Shown piece by piece: positions 1 to 8,900 of a stretch of 58,582 nucleotides of DNA. The DNA lies in IMG/VR virus record IMGVR_UViG_3300046167_000222, positions 1 through 58,582 of that record. The stretch is one strand, 5' to 3'. Below the pieces are notes generated by a model that saw only the letters and a list, made by a program, of their open reading frames with translations, was not told the DNA's origin and did not search any database. The stretch's first letter is position 1, and each line of letters opens with the position of its first letter. Made by a program: the position numbers and the translations under genes. The stretch comes from a virus.

Positions 1-329
1 TTATCATCGATGTGAGGATCACCCATCCATAGCAAACCAATGGGTTCATCCGATTTCATCTGAATCGGTATCCATTTCTTTGCATCTTTATTAGCTTTGC
101 GTTTCTTGAACCGGCTATGAAGATGGTCAATCACTTCATCAATAGGGATGTCATCTTCTGGCAATGGCGGGATAGTGTATCGGCTGTCAGCAAAGTTTTC
201 TTTTGCTTTTTGAATACGGTTTTGAAGCGTTGCCAATGGTATACCGCTGGCTTCAGATGCTAACTTTAATGTGCCATGTGTGTCATATAACTTCTGGGCT
301 TCATCAAGTTGCTCTTTACTAAGTGTCAT
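1..329 (-). CDS. Metallophosphoesterase, N-terminal part (copy 1, cut by left edge)
   Basis: About 109 N-terminal residues are present; the rest lies outside the window. The sequence matches the start of the complete 338-residue copy at 33534-34550: a helix-turn-helix-like N-terminus (around residues 8-45), a charged linker, then the first metal-binding motif GDPHID at the edge. The ATG lies inside the end of the lysozyme gene (11-nt overlap), so the two are probably translationally coupled. Function is inferred from the complete copy. Confidence 0.8.
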   Translation of the reverse strand, partial: MTLSKEQLDEAQKLYDTHGTLKLASEASGIPLATLQNRIQKAKENFADSRYTIPPLPEDDIPIDEVIDHLHSRFKKRKANKDAKKWIPIQMKSDEPIGLLWMGDPHIDD

Positions 330-738
330 TACAATCCAACATAAGTTGTTTAAGGGCTGGACCACGCGTCTTTATTTGCTGATACCAGAGAGAATCTTCC
401 ATTTGGGCAGCAGCCTCGTTGAAGTCTCTATCCTCTAGCGCAGCAATTAACTTTTTGAAGCGCGAGAATCGAGGCCACCCAAGGTTGAACACCATCGATG
501 CAAGCACTAGCTGCGCTGGATCAGGCAGATCACGCCACCAATCCATGCGGTCATCAAGCTCATCGATAGCGACCTTAACGTCATCTGCAAGAATGACTTT
601 GGCTGCATGCTCTGAGATAGGTGTCTGAAGGTTATGCCCATAGCCGATTGTTGGAACGCCAACAGTGTCGGTATACATAGAAAGGCTCTTGCCCTCATGC
701 TTTGCAATGAGGTCAGTTAGCTCTGATACTATAATCAT
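319..738 (-). CDS. Endolysin, T4-type lysozyme (GH24)
   Basis: 139 residues. The T4 lysozyme catalytic triad is visible with exact family spacing: Glu15 in HEGKS, Asp24 in YTDT and Thr30 in VPTIGYGHN (T4: E11, D20, T26). Family knowledge says it cuts the NAG-NAM bond of peptidoglycan at lysis. No signal peptide is visible, so export would need a holin, and two small membrane proteins are encoded directly upstream. The start overlaps the stop of the 3-TM holin-like gene by 4 nt. It is intact here, whereas the second copy (34537-34960) has a one-base insertion. Confidence 0.92.
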   Translation of the reverse strand: MIIVSELTDLIAKHEGKSLSMYTDTVGVPTIGYGHNLQTPISEHAAKVILADDVKVAIDELDDRMDWWRDLPDPAQLVLASMVFNLGWPRFSRFKKLIAALEDRDFNEAAAQMEDSLWYQQIKTRGPALKQLMLDCNDT

Positions 739-1076
739 TTCTTAAACATCTTTGTTAGCTGCTGAACACCGAAGCTGGCGGCAAACACAACACCAACGGC
801 TGTTTTGTAGAAGTCAGGCATTGACTGCAACGCATCGAAACCACGCTGCACGATGTCTTCATGCCCTGTGAATGCTAATATAAGGGGGATGCTTACAAGA
901 ATCGTAAGCCATTCGTCTTTCAAACTGGCGTTAGAATTTTTTGCCTGCTCTATATTCCAGTCTTGTTCGCCAGCAGCTACACGCTTGGCTACCTCAACCT
1001 TGGCCTTCTGTGTCTCAACCTTGCCTTGCATCCATGTGCCAGCAAGGGAGGCAACAGCATTAACAATAGCAATCAT
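735..1076 (-). CDS. Holin-like protein of the 3-TM type
   Basis: 113 residues. A weakly hydrophobic N-terminal helix (residues 1-14) is followed by a charged helix, then a hydrophobic segment around residues 57-70 (LTILVSIPLILAF) and another around 90-103. This resembles the three-TM holin family known from phages and gene transfer agents (PF11351), recalled rather than searched. Position between a tiny membrane protein and the lysozyme, with 4-nt overlaps on both sides, fits a lysis cassette. It would time lysis by opening the inner membrane for the endolysin. Confidence 0.75.
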   Translation of the reverse strand: MIAIVNAVASLAGTWMQGKVETQKAKVEVAKRVAAGEQDWNIEQAKNSNASLKDEWLTILVSIPLILAFTGHEDIVQRGFDALQSMPDFYKTAVGVVFAASFGVQQLTKMFKK

Positions 1077-1228
1077 TTTTTAAGCCACCGCTGCACTGTC
1101 TCCATCTCGTAGATGCGAAGCGCAGTCCATACAATAGTAAAGACAGCGGCTACTGGTGGAAGCATGTCTGTCACTGAACCCACCGTTGCGAATATTGCTG
1201 CACTGTCTAATAAATCTTTCTGATCCAT
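1073..1228 (-). CDS. Small membrane protein in lysis cassette (possible second holin)
   Basis: 51 residues, MDQKDLLDSAAIFATVGSVT onward, with one hydrophobic segment around residues 22-39 (MLPPVAAVFTIVWTALRI) and a short basic C-terminus. The stop overlaps the ATG of the 3-TM holin-like gene. It is conserved in copy 2 with one conservative change (Leu6 to Ile). A palindrome (1241-1252) lies just upstream. Size, topology and place suggest a holin or holin regulator; I do not recognise a specific family. Confidence 0.7.
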   Translation of the reverse strand: MDQKDLLDSAAIFATVGSVTDMLPPVAAVFTIVWTALRIYEMETVQRWLKK

Positions 1229-1236
1229 GAGTTAAC

Positions 1237-1683
1237 CTACTGCATTAATGCATAATAGAAAACGCACATTATTACGCCACCGACTAAGAACACAGATACG
1301 CCAATAAGAATGTACTCAACGATTTCTTCTTGCCGTCTCTCTGCTTCAATCTGCTCTTGCTTTTTCTTTTTTCTTAATTCGCCTTGAATCTTTATTATCT
1401 GTTGCCAAGCATTCATGCCGTACTGACCAGTGATAAAATTACGAAGCTCGTTCTCCATCTGCTCTGCCTTTTTCATGGCTGCAAATGTTTCTAATGCTTC
1501 TTCTTCTACCGATCCAATGCGTCTGCCTTTTGCCTTAGAGTGGCCTTCCTTGACAGCGTTGATGCCTTGCATCCACCTACCCAAATCGCCAGCCATTTGC
1601 TCGATGTCACGCCCATGTTGAAAGGCAGAGCAAATAGCTTTGTATGCTGTGCTAGCAAGCGCAATTCCGGTGACTGGATCCAT
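1237..1683 (-). CDS. Membrane-anchored coiled-coil protein, unknown function
   Basis: 148 residues. The N-terminal half is helical with an alanine-rich start. A strongly charged coiled-coil (about residues 95-120, rich in K, E, Q, R) leads into one C-terminal transmembrane segment (about 125-146, ILIGVSVFLVGGVIMCVFYY). It sits between tail genes and the lysis cassette. Such a C-terminally anchored helical protein could be a lysis accessory or virion protein; I cannot choose. The last codons contain a palindrome of the operator family. Copy 2 (35459-35906) is frameshifted. Confidence 0.7.
   Translation of the reverse strand: MDPVTGIALASTAYKAICSAFQHGRDIEQMAGDLGRWMQGINAVKEGHSKAKGRRIGSVEEEALETFAAMKKAEQMENELRNFITGQYGMNAWQQIIKIQGELRKKKKQEQIEAERRQEEIVEYILIGVSVFLVGGVIMCVFYYALMQ
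1240..1253. promoter_or_regulatory. Operator-like palindrome TGCATTAATGCA
   Basis: CTGCATTAATGCAT overlaps the last codons of the 148-residue gene and lies about 12 nt before the 51-residue lysis gene. The same site is kept in copy 2 at 35462-35475. It belongs to the dispersed TGCA-N4-TGCA family also found in the immunity region. Confidence 0.6.
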
Positions 1684-1688
1684 TCATG

Positions 1689-2054
1689 TTACGTCTTTGG
1701 ATTGTCGGCTTTGATTTGAGCAACATGGGTTTGCCATGCTTCAAGACCGTTTTCTGTAATATACTCAAGCTGGCTCTCTAATGTGCCGTAAGCTGCTTGC
1801 CTTGCAATAAGCCAAGCTGGTCTTTCATCGACTGGTTCTTCAGCAATAGGCTCAGGTTTAGCCGAGGCTGTGGAAGTGAAACCAACTGTTGCGAAACTAG
1901 GTGCAACGCCAGTCTTTGGTGCGTACTGTAGTGCCAGATCATCAAGATCAGCCTCCGTCATGCCTGAAGACAGAACTAACTCTGCCCAGCTATTATCTGC
2001 ATAGCGAACCTTTGCAATGCCGTCGTTAATTTCTTCAATGTTGTAAGCGGTCAT
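1689..2054 (-). CDS. Hypothetical protein beside adhesin (possible tail chaperone)
   Basis: 121 residues. The N-terminal ~45 residues read as a small beta domain (IAKVRYADNSWAEL). A Ser/Thr/Pro/Glu-rich linker follows, then a helical C-terminus containing RPAWLIARQAAYGTLESQLE. The C-terminal helix with a WLIARQ-type motif resembles small proteins next to tail fibre genes that act as assembly chaperones. This is inference from position and style. The start overlaps the stop of the adhesin gene by 4 nt. The copy 2 version carries extra acidic residues in the linker. Confidence 0.6.
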   Translation of the reverse strand: MTAYNIEEINDGIAKVRYADNSWAELVLSSGMTEADLDDLALQYAPKTGVAPSFATVGFTSTASAKPEPIAEEPVDERPAWLIARQAAYGTLESQLEYITENGLEAWQTHVAQIKADNPKT

Positions 2055-3190
2055 GCCACTGCTCCTGCTAATGTGCCTGTGTTATTCATTGTGACGCTTG
2101 TGCCTAATACGGCCGATCCGGCTGCTCCACCCGATGAACCAGCAGAACCGTTTGTGCTATTTCCATTTGCGCCACTTGATCCACTTGATCCAGCTACGCC
2201 GTAGGCTGAGCCAGATGAGCCTGATCCACCGGCTCCAGCGTTATTGCTGGCAGATGCGCCACCCGATCCGCTTGCAAGTGTTTGGTTATAGCCCTGACCA
2301 CGCCCACCAGCCCCACCAGACCCACCAGTTGATGTTTGTGTTGAGTTGTATGTGATGTAAACAGGGTAATGGTAATAATACCCACTATCATTGTCACCAC
2401 TTCTATATGTCCAGTTAGATGCACGATACCAGTTATAAGGAGAATTATATGTTCCATAACCCTTTGGGGCGAACATTACTGCGCCACGCGCATAACTGCC
2501 TGTCTGAACGTAGTTGTTCCGAACATCATAAGAGTAACCATTATTCCATCGTACTTTCTTTCGGTTCAAATAATCGATTCGAAAATATGTGGATGTGTTA
2601 CCGCCAGTGAATCCAGATGAAGGATTGTAAGTGAGAGCGGTATAGCTTCCGTTGCCACCTGTGCCGCCGTTGCCGCCGCCGCCGCCACCAGCAAGCAAGC
2701 TACCAGCGTTGTTAATAGTTACGTTTGAAGCTGCGTTATTAATAGCGTGACCACCAGCCCCGCCGTTAGCTGCGCCACCCTTGCCAATGATCGAACCGTT
2801 GTTATTGATAACGAGAGTGCCAGCAAGAGTGCTTGGAATGTCTAGCGCATCGTCAGACACACCACCAATAGTAACGCCGCTGTTAATAACAATTTCTTTT
2901 GGATAATTTACAGCATAATCAGAGCCGAACAATGTGTCAGCATTTTGATCGGTTGATCCTGTAGTGTATGTAAACCGAAAGCCTTTGGCTTGGCTGCGAA
3001 AGTTTGTAAAGTTTATTGTGCCACTATCTGGCACAGTAGCCGCAAGATTTACACCAGTATTATCTGCGGCTTTAGAAAGAATGTTAGAGCCGCCACGGTA
3101 CAAATCAGAATAGCTTACAGCCGCAGAGCCTCCAACAAACTCTGAGCGCAAGTCGCTAAAAGATACTGAGCCTGATGCAGCAATAGCCAT
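2051..3190 (-). CDS. Glycine-rich tail tip adhesin with variable core
   Basis: 379 residues. The conserved N-terminal ~170 residues include FSDLRSEFVGG, a Thr/Ala-rich stretch and VTIGG...GTLVINNNGSIIGKG. Polyglycine blocks follow (GGAGGHA, LAGGGGGGNGG), then a tyrosine- and asparagine-rich core of about 100 residues, then more glycine-rich blocks (TGGSGGAGGRGQG, GSGGASASNNAGAGG) and a conserved C-terminus TSVTMNNTGTLAG. Glycine-rich motifs framing a variable core are the architecture of receptor-binding adhesins such as T4-type gp38, so it probably sets host specificity. The core is unrelated in copy 2, while both ends are nearly the same. Confidence 0.75.
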   Translation of the reverse strand: MAIAASGSVSFSDLRSEFVGGSAAVSYSDLYRGGSNILSKAADNTGVNLAATVPDSGTINFTNFRSQAKGFRFTYTTGSTDQNADTLFGSDYAVNYPKEIVINSGVTIGGVSDDALDIPSTLAGTLVINNNGSIIGKGGAANGGAGGHAINNAASNVTINNAGSLLAGGGGGGNGGTGGNGSYTALTYNPSSGFTGGNTSTYFRIDYLNRKKVRWNNGYSYDVRNNYVQTGSYARGAVMFAPKGYGTYNSPYNWYRASNWTYRSGDNDSGYYYHYPVYITYNSTQTSTGGSGGAGGRGQGYNQTLASGSGGASASNNAGAGGSGSSGSAYGVAGSSGSSGANGNSTNGSAGSSGGAAGSAVLGTSVTMNNTGTLAGAVA

Positions 3191-3405
3191 TACACAGATC
3201 CAAAACCAGTGATGTCATCAACCACAATTAATGCACCAGCAGTTGTTAGCTTAAATTTAGATGTGCCATTGTATTGAAACACCATGTCTGATCCAGACAG
3301 AGTTGCGCTCCATCCGCTTGGAAAGGCTGCTACATTATCTAATGCTCCGGCAACAACGTCACCATTGCTGTCAATAAGGTCAGCCATCAATCGTGCTTTG
3401 GTCAT
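3190..3405 (-). CDS. Small fibre-associated protein
   Basis: 71 residues: MTKARLMADLIDSNGDVVAG, then ALDNVAAFPSGW and a short beta-rich C-terminus. The stop overlaps the adhesin start (TAATG). The N-terminal motif (A-x-x-DLID-x-NGDV) recurs in the copy 2 partner, where the middle has diverged. I do not recognise a family; a linker between fibre and adhesin is possible from its position. Confidence 0.6.
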   Translation of the reverse strand: MTKARLMADLIDSNGDVVAGALDNVAAFPSGWSATLSGSDMVFQYNGTSKFKLTTAGALIVVDDITGFGSV

Positions 3406-3414
3406 TTACCTATC

Positions 3415-5916
3415 CTATCCAAAAACCACAAATTCAAGAACATCACCGGCAGCGGCTCCAGATGCCAGTGTTACGCTTGTTCCATTTGTTGCTGTGAAAT
3501 CAGAGCCGTTAATTAATTTTATGCCGTTCATAAACACTTGAATTAAACCCGCTGTGTACGAAACGGTAAAAGCAGTTTGTGCCGCTGTCGCTGTAGCATT
3601 GCTTTCCGTTAGAGAGAACGGATTAACAGACAGTGTTAATGTTTCGTTGCCACCAGCATTGTTAGTTGTGGCTGTAATGCCAGTGCCAGCAACAAGCTTG
3701 TTTCCAAGAACATCAGCGGTTGTGTCACTGGATGTAACTTTAAGTGTGCCACCACCAGCCGAAGCAGCGGCTTGACTTGCGCTTGCAGCCGCGTTTGTTT
3801 CTGATGTAGATGCGGCAGATGCCGAAGCAGCAGATGAGACAACATCAGCGTTTGTTGACACAACATCAGCATTTGTTGACACAACATCAGCCGCAGTTGA
3901 TGTAGCGTCTGATGATGCAGATGAAGCAGATGCAGCCGCATTTGTTTCAGAAGTGCTTGCCGCAGTAGCAGATGCCGCTGCGTTTGTCTCCGCAGTTTGA
4001 GCATCAGTGACTAACTGGTTAAGAGATGCCTCTTGAGTTGTGCTTACCTTTGTAAACACCTCCACATAAATCACATCACCAGCAGCGGCTCCAGAGTTTA
4101 ACTCTACACTGTTACCGTTAATATAATAATCGTTAGTGCTGCTTGTGCCTTCAACAAGCCGGATGCCATTGAGAAACACAAGTGTGTTTCCATTAGCAAA
4201 AATCGACATTGTGTTGCTGGCATCATCAGTGGTGAATGTTGTTTGCGCTGCCGTTGCAGTAAATATATGAGTGCTAGTCAAGCCTTGAAGGTAAGCACCA
4301 GCAACTTGGAATGACGATCCAACATAAACTTTTAATGCTGAATTTGCTGTGTCATACCAAAGATCACCCTCATCTGGAGATGATGGTGCAGATGCACTAG
4401 CAACAAACAAATCGTTAAATGAATTAACAGCAGTAAGTGATCCAGCAACAGTATCTACATTTGCAATCGAAGCTGCAACTGAAGTTACATTGCTATTAGA
4501 ACCAGCTACCGTGTTAATGTTACCAATGTTTGATGCAACTACAGCAAAATTACTTGTGACTGTAGTTATGCTATTGCCCATGCTGTTACCATGCACTGTG
4601 CAATAATAAAGAAGACCGCTAGACGGAGCCGCTGAATCAACAACAATTGTTACTTTTGCTCCTGCTTGCCCGGCAGTTCCAGTAACAGTAACACCTGTCG
4701 TGTAAGAGGTTGATCCATTCTTAAATGCCAATGGATGCCCAGCATTAGATGAATCTGACTGATCAAATATGTAAGTGTTGCCACGATCAAGCGTCAGTGA
4801 AGGGTTTGCTGATCCATCAAGAACAAACACACCGTTCGCAACGGTAACGGTGTAAGTCGTTACTGAAGATAATGCATTAGCTAGTGTTGTAACATCTGAG
4901 CTGATACCCGCTACTGTCGTTACATCAGAAGAAACACCAGCAACGCTTGTGACATTGCTATCAATTCCAGCTACCGTTGTAACATTAGCAGATATATTTT
5001 CTACAGCAGAAACATCTGCACTAATTCCTGCAACAGTTGTTACATCTGCACTAATTCCTGCAACAGTTGTGATGTCAGCATCGATACCAGCTACAGTATT
5101 TATGTTTGTTTCATTGCTTACAGCATTGTTAATGTTAGAAGCATTGCTAACAGCAGAATTAATATTAGTAGCATTGCTAACAGCAGCGTTGATATTAGAA
5201 GCGTTGCTTACGGCTGCGTTAATATTAGAAGCATTATTTACAGCAGAATTAATATTAGAAATATTTCCTGCAACAGTTGTTACATTAGCTGATATGCCAG
5301 CAACGGTTGTTACATCAGTTTTGATAGCAGCAGTGTCGCTAATAGCGTCAGTTGCTACTGTGCCATCTTCAATGTCAGCTAGCGTGGCAATGTCAGCAGC
5401 AGCCGCAGCAACAGTCGTCACACCAGCAGTAGATGGGCCGTTGACAAGATCGCCAGTAACCGCATCAAACGCAAGAACCTTACCAGCACGACTAGCAACT
5501 GTAGGCAATGTCAAATTTGCAGCCGCATCAGCATCAGTCAAACGAAGTGAGCGACCAACCTCATCATTAAGGTCAGCATTAATTGCTGTAATCCGATCTA
5601 ACTCCTCATTCAGAGAAGTAACATCGAATGGGCCAGACGTTGGAAAGTCTGTAGTACGCTCAAGAGGAATGCTTCTTGTTATAACAACAGTGCTGCCACC
5701 AGACGCACCAACAACCGTCATCGCAATCGAGCCTGTTGCCCCAGAACCACCAGTTACAGTGTAATCAGTCGTGATGGTTTTAAGTGTGCCGTCAACATAT
5801 GCGTTCAGATCGCCTTCTTCAAAGAACTCAAACGGCACAGTAAAGCTAGACTGTGTAACACCAGATGCCACAGTGTAGGATATTCGTGGTGAATTATCGC
5901 TCAAGTTAATTGTCAT
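3415..5916 (-). CDS. T7-type tail fibre with inserted cupredoxin-like domain
   Basis: 833 residues. Residues 1-140 match the T7 gp17 N-terminal attachment domain (PF03906 type), with SYTVASGVTQSSFTVPFEFF and a segment around LERTTDFPTSGPFD. Next comes a long low-complexity rod of short repeats (TTVAGISADVTTVAG, SNINAAVSNA types, about residues 190-350). A domain at about 353-448 has cupredoxin-like ligands: His394 (GHPL), Cys439, His442 and Met446 (YYCTVHGNSM). A Gly/Ser/Ala-rich coiled region (AASASAASTSETNAA repeats, about 640-700) separates two copies of a FTVSYTAGLIQVFMNGIKLI-like module. Copy 2 has the same N-terminus but a shorter rod and no cupredoxin segment. Confidence 0.88.
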   Translation of the reverse strand: MTINLSDNSPRISYTVASGVTQSSFTVPFEFFEEGDLNAYVDGTLKTITTDYTVTGGSGATGSIAMTVVGASGGSTVVITRSIPLERTTDFPTSGPFDVTSLNEELDRITAINADLNDEVGRSLRLTDADAAANLTLPTVASRAGKVLAFDAVTGDLVNGPSTAGVTTVAAAAADIATLADIEDGTVATDAISDTAAIKTDVTTVAGISANVTTVAGNISNINSAVNNASNINAAVSNASNINAAVSNATNINSAVSNASNINNAVSNETNINTVAGIDADITTVAGISADVTTVAGISADVSAVENISANVTTVAGIDSNVTSVAGVSSDVTTVAGISSDVTTLANALSSVTTYTVTVANGVFVLDGSANPSLTLDRGNTYIFDQSDSSNAGHPLAFKNGSTSYTTGVTVTGTAGQAGAKVTIVVDSAAPSSGLLYYCTVHGNSMGNSITTVTSNFAVVASNIGNINTVAGSNSNVTSVAASIANVDTVAGSLTAVNSFNDLFVASASAPSSPDEGDLWYDTANSALKVYVGSSFQVAGAYLQGLTSTHIFTATAAQTTFTTDDASNTMSIFANGNTLVFLNGIRLVEGTSSTNDYYINGNSVELNSGAAAGDVIYVEVFTKVSTTQEASLNQLVTDAQTAETNAAASATAASTSETNAAASASSASSDATSTAADVVSTNADVVSTNADVVSSAASASAASTSETNAAASASQAAASAGGGTLKVTSSDTTADVLGNKLVAGTGITATTNNAGGNETLTLSVNPFSLTESNATATAAQTAFTVSYTAGLIQVFMNGIKLINGSDFTATNGTSVTLASGAAAGDVLEFVVFG

Positions 5917-5931
5917 AGTAATCCTCTATCA

Positions 5932-5943
5932 TGCAGTAATGCA
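5932..5943. promoter_or_regulatory. Operator-like palindrome TGCA-GTAA-TGCA
   Basis: It lies in the 42-nt gap between the large ejection protein gene and the tail fibre gene. The same site is at 41354-41365 in copy 2. An ACGCACAATT element, resembling those at other late gaps, adjoins it at 5951-5960. Confidence 0.55.
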
Positions 5944-5958
5944 GTTTGCCACGCACAA

Positions 5959-8900
5959 TTAACGGCGACCTGCGTTAAAGAAATCTCTTGCATCATCTCG
6001 CCACAACGGCAAACCAACAAACGGTAATGAGTAGCCTAAATCTTTAGTGGCTCCCACTCTGTCGCCTTTAAGATAACGATCCCAAAGACGATAATATTCC
6101 AAACCCAATCCAGCCGGTGCGCCTAACACTTCAGCAACCGCATCGCCCTGTCTTTCGCTAGGCGTTCCACTAATCCATTTAGGCGGGATAGGAGATGTAT
6201 TCTCGCGCATCATGCCAGTGTTAACTGCCATAGCCAGACCACGATAACCAATGTCAGAATACACACCTAAGATGCCTGAGTGATCTACAACTCTTGCCAT
6301 TGTCTCAATGCTATCTGCGTCTTTCCACCATGACTGATCTTTGAGTGACAAAGATAGGTAAGACATACCAAGCAATGCTGACACGCCCTGCAATCTGTAA
6401 GCCCTGCTTGGATCAGCAACCGCACCGATAATCTTGTTGTTTGCACCGAAGGCGAAGTTCATAAAAGTAAATGGCAGCGTCATAAGCTGGCTGTCCATAC
6501 GGACAAGAGCAGTCGAGCCAGTAGATGCTCGCTTGTCTATTGCGTACATCTTAGGAAAGACTTTGCGCATCTGTTGAAAGTATGCGTTGTCTTTCATATA
6601 CATCACACCATCCATAATACGCGGCTTGTCGAACGTAGTAGCCATGATGATGGTGTTGTTAGAGTGCGATGCGATAGCTGCCTGATACTGACGCACCGCT
6701 GCACGTTGTTGCGGCGTGTCTCTAGCCCAAGCGTCTGTGTTAGAATACACAAAGTCTTCTGACTGATGCTTGGTAACAGGAGCGTCAGCAATGATCTTAG
6801 CCATCTCCTCATCAATACCATAGCGAGCCAGATACTCACGATCAGTGGCGTTGATTGTGCCTTTTGACCATTTCTGAGACAGCTTGAAGAATTTATCCTG
6901 CACAACAATCTGATCCAGCAGCTTGCCGCTGACAGTCACAGGCATCAAACCATTCATTGTGTAATAGACTTTGTTACCAACAGCAGTAGCTTTTTCTAGC
7001 ATGTTAGGCTGAATGCGCTTGATGTTGTCAGACAAGATCTCTCTTGCAGCCACGTTGCGAGAGATGTCAAGCAACTCACCAGCAAGGTTAGCCTGCCGGA
7101 ATACACCAGCAACAAAGCCTGTGTCAGCTAGCGCAGCCGCACCAGCTTTGCCCACATCCTTGTACCCATGAGCAAGAACAATACTGCCAACATCAGTAAT
7201 AGCAGACACACCAGCACCACCAAGGTAAGTCCAACCTGTCCATGACTTGACTGCTTTAGCTAGCTGGTTATCCCAGCGATCAGGACGCTTAACAAAGTTA
7301 CCCATCACCCTGTCGTAGTCACCAACCATAGCAGCTTTGGCGTTGAGGATTTGATCCTCTGACAGCTTGCCTTTGCGCAACTCAGTCTCGAACGCATCCA
7401 TGACTTCATCGATTGTTTTGCCACCGTATGTTTCAGCGAATGCAATCTTCTTACCCATGCGTTCAAAGTAGCTGTAAAGAGCATCCTCATCTTTGATGAT
7501 GAACTCCTCAACCATCCACTCAGGTATATTGGTCTTGCGATCTTTAAGGTGCTTAGTGCTGCCACCACCAAATGACAGGTTCTCAAACTCATCAGCATCT
7601 TCTTCTAAAATCTTTGCAACAGTACGCTCTGCGTCTGCTCTGGTTGTGCCAGTGTATTTAGGATCAGGATTATTGTTGCGCTCGATAGTGTACCAATCAT
7701 CAAACTTTGCAGTCAGACGCTCTCTTGCTCCCTCATCTGAAAGCAACAGCTTCTTGTCGTAATAGATAGGAAATGCAAAATCTCTACGAGGTGGTGTATT
7801 GATTAATCCTTCAAATCCATCGATGTCATCTCTGAGCTTGTTGATTTCTCTGTCGAGGTCTGTAAGCAATTTGAATTGTTTTTTGGTTGCGCCTGCGTTG
7901 GGCTGTGCTTTAATTTTGGCTTCAAGCTCGGCCAGCTTTGTTGTCTTCTCATCCAGCTTTTTATTTGCAGCATCGATGCGTTCCTTTAGCTTTGCGTTCT
8001 TTGGGAACACACCAAAGAATGTGGCATCCTCACCAATCTCTTTGAATGATTTATCTAGCAACACGGCTGCATTCTTTTGGCTGTCAGTCATTGTTGCAGC
8101 AGCTTCTCTAGCAATACGAGGATTGCCAGAGTTTACTTTGACATGCTTGGTAATAGTGTCAGCAAGCCATGCATTATACTCTTTGTTATTACGGTAGAAC
8201 ACACCAGCAAAAGAGCTTGCCTTCTCACCTATGCCTATGTCTTGCGCATGCAAGTCACGCAATCCACGCTGCACAGAGTTAAACGCACCATAGTAAGGCA
8301 GGATGCGCTGCGCTAAAGACTGCGTTGCTTTGCCTTCCATGTTGCCTTTGGTTGCAATCGATGCATTGCTAGACATACGGATAGCAAGAGACTTTGCTCC
8401 CTCTGGCATAGCAGGATCAGCAAGAAACTTTTGCAAGTCATTGCTTAAAGGGTTGGAATATTTAAGGGTGCTATCACTGCCTTCTACAGCAGAGACATTG
8501 ACACTACCATCACTGCCCCATATGTGGCGTGACTGTTCACCATCCACAGAACGAATAACTTTATTCACTGTAGATTTAATCAATGGCTTAGCGTAGGTCA
8601 GACCCATGCCAAGCACAGGCGACAATGCAGTAGATGCTGCAATGTTAAGCGTAGATTCAAAGTCAGCATCAGCAACTTGAAACGGCTCTCTAATAATCTC
8701 TGATGTAGCACCACCAACAAAACCAGCAGCAGCAAACTTCATAGCTGTATTAAGCTTTGATGCGCCGCCAACCACGTTCAGGCCTGGAATGAAGCCGATC
8801 AGGAAGCTGGGTATGTCGCCAGCTATGTTGGCTGTCAGTGCGCCTTCTTCCATGATCTGGTCACGCTCTAGCGCAAGGTCAACTTCACCAATAAGAAAGT

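Noticed and set aside
2051-3190. Diversity-generating retroelement acting on the adhesin core
   Set aside because: No reverse transcriptase and no template repeat are seen in the window. The two cores differ by replacement, not by adenine-directed substitutions.
4863-5340. CRISPR-like repeats
   Set aside because: The periodic units are in-frame protein repeats of the fibre rod with variable spacing and no unique spacers.
4949-5764. Long open frame (271 codons) on the plus strand opposite the tail fibre
   Set aside because: It mirrors the fibre's repeat codons, is low complexity and has no ribosome site. A similar mirror frame (40221-41186) lies opposite the copy 2 fibre. Both are shadows of the repeats.
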